From Streptomyces kronopolitis (GTDB taxonomy: Bacteria; Actinomycetota; Actinomycetes; Streptomycetales; Streptomycetaceae): 64,000 nt of DNA. The translations under genes and the position numbers were made by a program. Below are positions 60,832 through 64,000 of the stretch, piece after piece. The stretch lies in contig NZ_BMND01000016.1 of NCBI RefSeq assembly GCF_014646275.1, positions 1 to 64,000 of the forward strand, written 5' to 3'. Numbering within the stretch: position 1 is the stretch's first letter; every line of letters starts with the position of its first letter. The notes below the pieces were generated by a model that saw nothing but the letters and a program-made list of their open reading frames with translations, searched no databases and was not told where the DNA came from.

Positions 60832-61761
60832 TCACGCCCGATCCGCGACACGTTCGCCCAGGAGGCCTTGTGGTCTCAGCAGGAGTACGAGGATGAGGAG
60901 GACGAAGGCCCAGACGTCCTTCCAGGCTCCGCCGCCGAATTGCTCCATGCCCGGTATCTCTTCGATGTAGGCGGTGGCGAGGGCTTCGGCGATGCCGAGG
61001 ACGACGCCGCCGAGCATGGCGCCGTAGATGTTGCCGATGCCGCCGAGGACGGCGGCGGTGAAGGCCTTGAGGCCCATGATGAAGCCCATGCGGAACTGGA
61101 CCTCGCCGGTGCGCAGTCCGTAGGCGACGGCGGCGACGCCGGCGAAGGCGGCGCCGATGGCGAAGGCGAGGACGATGATGCGGTCGGTGTTGATGCCCAT
61201 GAGTTTGGCGGTGTCGGGGTCCTGTGCGGTGGCCTGCATGGCGCGGCCGCTGCGGGTCTTGGCGACGAAGAAGCCGAGGGCGATCATGCAGGCGGGTGCG
61301 GCGATGAGGACGAAGATGTCGCCGCGCTGGACGGTGGCGCCGAGGATGTCGAAGGCGCGGCCCTTGAACTGGGGGAAGACGCGGGCCTGTTTGCCGTCGG
61401 GGTACCACTTCCAGATGGCCTGCTGGAGTGCGATGGACAGGCCGATGGCGGTGATGAGGGGGGCGAGGCGGGGGGCGCCGCGCAGCGGGCGGTAGGCGAA
61501 ACGTTCCGCTGCGATGCCGACGAGGACGGATACGGCGATGCCGCCGAGGAGCATGACCGGCAGCGCGAGGGCGAGCGAGGTGCCGGCGGGGAGCGCGAGG
61601 AAGACGCTGAGCGCTCCGAAGCCGCCGACCATGAAGATCTCGCCGTGGGCGAAGTTGATGAGCTGGACGATTCCGTAGACCATCGTGTAGCCGATCGCGA
61701 TGAGTCCGTACATCGCGCCGAGGATGAGTCCGTTGGCCAGCTGTTGCGGCAGTTCACTCAC
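60832..61761 (-). CDS. livH: Branched-chain amino-acid ABC transporter permease LivH
   Basis: A 309-residue permease with about eight hydrophobic segments. LANGLILGAMYGLIAIGYTMVYGIVQLINFAHGEIFMVGGF at the start and the ATPase-contact loop KTRSGRAMQATAQDPDTAKLMGINTDRII are diagnostic of LivH. It lies 136 bp downstream of the binding-protein gene, separated by a hairpin, and is directly coupled to livM. Confidence 0.96.
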   Translation of the reverse strand: MSELPQQLANGLILGAMYGLIAIGYTMVYGIVQLINFAHGEIFMVGGFGALSVFLALPAGTSLALALPVMLLGGIAVSVLVGIAAERFAYRPLRGAPRLAPLITAIGLSIALQQAIWKWYPDGKQARVFPQFKGRAFDILGATVQRGDIFVLIAAPACMIALGFFVAKTRSGRAMQATAQDPDTAKLMGINTDRIIVLAFAIGAAFAGVAAVAYGLRTGEVQFRMGFIMGLKAFTAAVLGGIGNIYGAMLGGVVLGIAEALATAYIEEIPGMEQFGGGAWKDVWAFVLLILVLLLRPQGLLGERVADRA

Positions 61762-61817
61762 CGCAGGGCCTCCGTTGCGTGGGAGTTACGGGGTTCCGGG
61801 CTGCCCCGGTGTGCCGC

Positions 61818-61856
61818 GGGCCGCGCCAGGGGGCGTGGTGCGTCCTGGCGCGGCCC
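61818..61856 (-). terminator. Hairpin between livJ and livH
   Basis: GGGCCGCGCCAGG and CCTGGCGCGGCCC form a perfect 13-bp stem with a 13-nt loop in the intercistronic gap. It may partly stop transcription or protect the binding-protein mRNA so that it is made in excess. Confidence 0.65.
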
Positions 61857-61897
61857 GGGGTGTGTCGGTGGTGCGCGGTGCGGTGCGGTGCGGTCGG

Positions 61898-63130
61898 TCA
61901 GCTCTTGTCGAACTTCTTGAATTCGGCGCTGAAGCGGGAGGCCCAGGCTCCCTTGTCGACCTGGTAGGCGGTGATCATGGTGTTGGTGGTGTCGCCGTAT
62001 TTGTCGAAGGCGATGTGGCCGGTGACGCCGTCGAAGGTGACCTTGTTCATGGCGTCGACGACCTTCTTGCGGGCGTCGTCGGGGAGCTTGCCGCTGTTGG
62101 CGCCGACGACGGCCTTGACGGCCTGGATGACGGCCCAGGTGGAGTCGTAGGCGGAGCCGCCGTAGGCCTCGTAGGCCTCCTTGAAGCCGGCTGCCTTGTA
62201 GTCGGCGATGAACTTCTTGGCGGAGGGGAGGTCCTCGACGGGCTTGCCGACGGAGGAGGCGTAGTCGCCCTGTGCCTTCTTGTTGAGCTTGATGTAGTCG
62301 CCGCTGTACATGCCGTCGCCGCCCATGAGCGGGACGGTGACGCCGCCGTCCTTGAGCTGCTGGCTGAGCGGGCCGGAGGCGGGGTATTCGCCGCCGTAGA
62401 AGACCAGGTCGGGCTTGGCGGACTTGACCTTGGAGACGACGGCCTTGAAGTCGCGGTCGTCGGGGCTGACGTGCTCGCTGCCGGCGACCTTGCCGCCGAG
62501 CTTGGTGAACTGGTCCTTGAAGGAGGAGGCGAGGCCGACGCCGTAGGTCTTCTGGTCGTCGATGATGTAGACCTTCTTGGCCTTCACCTTCTCCCAGGCG
62601 TACTGGCCGTCGAAGGCGCCCTGGACCTCGTCGGTGGTGGCGGTGCGGAAGTAGGTCGGGAACTGGCGGACGCGCTTGTCCTTGCGCCAGTCCGGGCCCT
62701 GGGTGAGGTCCGGGGTGGTGTTCGCCGGGGATATCAGGGTGAGGTTGTTCTGCTTGGAGACCTGCTGCATGGACTGGGCGACGCCGGAGTTGAGCGGGCC
62801 GACGATGCCGAGGACGTCCTTGTCGCCGGCGAGCTTGGTGGTGTTCTGCTGGCCGACGTTGGGCAGGGCCTTGTCGTCGAGGGCTTCGAGTTTGAAGGTG
62901 ACGCCCTTGACCTCGCCGGCTTTGTTGGCGTTGTCGATGGCGAGCTGGGCGGAGTTGCGGATGCCCAGGCCCAGTGCGGAGAGCTCGCCGGTGGTGGGGG
63001 CGTCGAGGCCGATGACGACGGTGGCTTTTCCGTCGCCGCTCTTGTTCTCGCCGCGTGAGCCGCACGCGGAAAGGGTGAGGGCACCGGCGGTGACTGCGGT
63101 GGTGAGGATGAGCAAGGAACGGTGACGCAC
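61898..63130 (-). CDS. livJ: Branched-chain amino-acid-binding lipoprotein
   Basis: A 410-residue extracellular solute-binding protein. Signal and lipobox LSAC with Cys23, then a periplasmic-binding fold of the Leu/Ile/Val type: VVIGLDAPTTGELSALGLGIRNSAQLAID, VLGIVGPLNSGVAQSM, VRQFPTYFRTATTDEVQG, KVYIIDDQKTYGVGLASSF, YGGEYPASG. GTG 63130 follows AAAGGA at 10-14 nt. It is the first gene of the liv operon and would capture branched-chain amino acids for LivHMGF. Confidence 0.95.
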   Translation of the reverse strand: MRHRSLLILTTAVTAGALTLSACGSRGENKSGDGKATVVIGLDAPTTGELSALGLGIRNSAQLAIDNANKAGEVKGVTFKLEALDDKALPNVGQQNTTKLAGDKDVLGIVGPLNSGVAQSMQQVSKQNNLTLISPANTTPDLTQGPDWRKDKRVRQFPTYFRTATTDEVQGAFDGQYAWEKVKAKKVYIIDDQKTYGVGLASSFKDQFTKLGGKVAGSEHVSPDDRDFKAVVSKVKSAKPDLVFYGGEYPASGPLSQQLKDGGVTVPLMGGDGMYSGDYIKLNKKAQGDYASSVGKPVEDLPSAKKFIADYKAAGFKEAYEAYGGSAYDSTWAVIQAVKAVVGANSGKLPDDARKKVVDAMNKVTFDGVTGHIAFDKYGDTTNTMITAYQVDKGAWASRFSAEFKKFDKS

Positions 63131-63599
63131 GATCAGTCCTTTCCCTGGCGGCCACAGCTGTCGCCTGGCCGGATCGCGGCGCCGGGCGGTGCGGGGTGAG
63201 GCCGGGTTCCGTGCTCGCAGCGCGCCCGGCGGCGCGGTGACTGGCCGTGACTCTAGAGCGGTGTCCGCCACACCGGCAGAGGCGCTGTGCAGGATGTGAC
63301 GCTCTTGTTATGACCTTCGATGAGCGTTTTGCCGTTATGGTCCTTACACCGGAGGGCGAACGCGGCGCGGGGGGTGAATGTGCACCTCCATGGGGGGATG
63401 GGGCGCGTGGTGACGGTTCGGCGTCCGGTATCCGGACGTGGCGGGCGCGGGGGCGCCGGGGCCCTTGGGGGGCACGGGAAACACGGACGGCACGGCTCCT
63501 CCCGCCTGTTACTCACAGTTACTGACATGCGTGCGGCCCCGCTCCAGGGGCTGGATGCGGGGCCGCGGCGGCGGGCGGCGGTGCGCCGGCCGGGGTGGG
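63131..63599. other. Region upstream of livJ and downstream of the thioesterase gene
   Basis: This 469-bp stretch carries the livJ promoter and leader, whose boxes I cannot pick with confidence. It also contains a GTTAC-N5-GTTAC direct repeat (63508-63522) and the thioesterase terminator hairpin (63533-63566). No supported gene is seen. Confidence 0.5.
63533..63566 (-). terminator. Terminator of the thioesterase gene
   Basis: GCGGCCCCGC and GCGGGGCCGC form a 10-bp perfect stem with a 14-nt loop, 34 bp beyond the stop. Confidence 0.7.
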
Positions 63600-64000
63600 T
63601 CAGCTGCGGTAGGCGTCGCTGTCGGTCTCGCGCAGCATGCAGGTCAGGCGGGCGGTGCAGACCCGCTTGTCCTGCTCGTCGGTGATGACGACCTCGTAGG
63701 TGGCGGTGGAGCGGCCGCGGTGCACGGGGGTGGCGACGCCGGTGACCAGCCCGGAGCGGGCGCCGCGGTGGTGGGTGCAGTTCAGGTCGACGCCCACCGC
63801 GACCTTGGTGGGGCCGCCGTGCAGCATGGCGCCGACGGAGCCGAGGGTTTCGGCCAGGACGGCGGAGGCGCCGCCGTGCAGCAGCCCGTAGGGCTGGGTG
63901 TTGCCCTCGACGGGCATGGTGCCCACGATGCGCTCCGGGGCGGCCTCGACGACCTGCACGCTCATCCGCTCGCCGAGGTGTCCGGCGGAGAACAGCGCCG
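63600..64000 (-). CDS. Hotdog-fold thioesterase, PaaI-like (5' end outside the window)
   Basis: The last 130 or so residues of a PaaI/YbdB-type acyl-CoA thioesterase. GNTQPYGLLHGGASAVLAETLGSVGA contains the catalytic-loop HGG and Glu/Asp helix of the hotdog fold, followed by VGVDLNCTHHRGARSGLVTGVATPVHRGRSTATYEV. The frame remains open to the window edge, so ATG 63965 is probably internal and the true start lies beyond 64000. Confidence 0.88.
   Translation of the reverse strand, partial: ALFSAGHLGERMSVQVVEAAPERIVGTMPVEGNTQPYGLLHGGASAVLAETLGSVGAMLHGGPTKVAVGVDLNCTHHRGARSGLVTGVATPVHRGRSTATYEVVITDEQDKRVCTARLTCMLRETDSDAYRS

Overview
This is a GC-rich, densely packed piece of an actinomycete chromosome, almost certainly Streptomyces. 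Third codon positions are nearly all G or C, GTG and TTG starts are frequent, stops and starts often overlap as GTGA or ATGA, and several genes begin 6-10 nt after a -10 hexamer (leaderless transcripts). The gene order (his operon, trpE, trpC-trpM-trpB-trpA, lgt, gltBD, pyk, an ANTAR regulator, a branched-chain amino-acid transporter) is the core order I know from Streptomyces coelicolor. I identified genes by reading motifs; no database search was run.

Layout. 1-6.4 kb: the end of an unrecognised gene, a two-gene ABC exporter, a DUF2567 membrane protein, a YbaK deacylase, a Lon-substrate-domain protein and a beta-helix membrane protein. 6.6-12.5 kb: hisD-hisC-hisB-(small membrane gene)-hisH-priA-ridA-hisF, transcribed as one block, with a perfect 17-bp palindrome just ahead of hisD. 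PriA supplies both the HisA and TrpF isomerase steps, consistent with the absence of trpF here. 12.5-13.7 kb: a nitrile-hydratase-like enzyme encoded in three pieces. 14.6-21.7 kb: hisI-trpE, small membrane genes, then trpC, trpM, trpB and trpA. 21.8-27.8 kb: a secreted thioredoxin-fold protein, lgt, a CoA-transferase/ADP-ribosylglycohydrolase pair and a VIT-type metal transporter. 28-34.1 kb: gltBD, glutamate synthase, with a GlnR-like box in the promoter region.

34.2-46.2 kb is more accessory: an ArsR-type regulator with a palindromic operator candidate, a PPOX enzyme, a lipoprotein, a metallo-beta-lactamase-fold hydrolase, an alpha/beta hydrolase, an HExxH/zinc-ribbon protein, a secreted trypsin, a two-component system and a large secreted GH101 glycosidase. 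46.5-54 kb: an AraC regulator whose upstream region shares a 12-bp motif with the GH101 promoter region, aminopeptidase N, an orphan decarboxylase/N-hydroxylase pair of siderophore type, and a SIMPL protein.

54-64 kb: pyk, a TTA-containing LAGLIDADG-type gene lying just downstream of an unusual CAA-anticodon tRNA, the ANTAR response regulator, a complete branched-chain amino-acid ABC transporter on the minus strand (lipoprotein, LivH, LivM, LivG, LivF) and a truncated hotdog thioesterase at the edge. Most of the window is primary amino-acid and nitrogen metabolism. The points most worth following up are the three-part nitrile hydratase, the GH101/AraC/two-component locus, the orphan hydroxylamine-forming pair, and the tRNA/homing-endonuclease-like locus.
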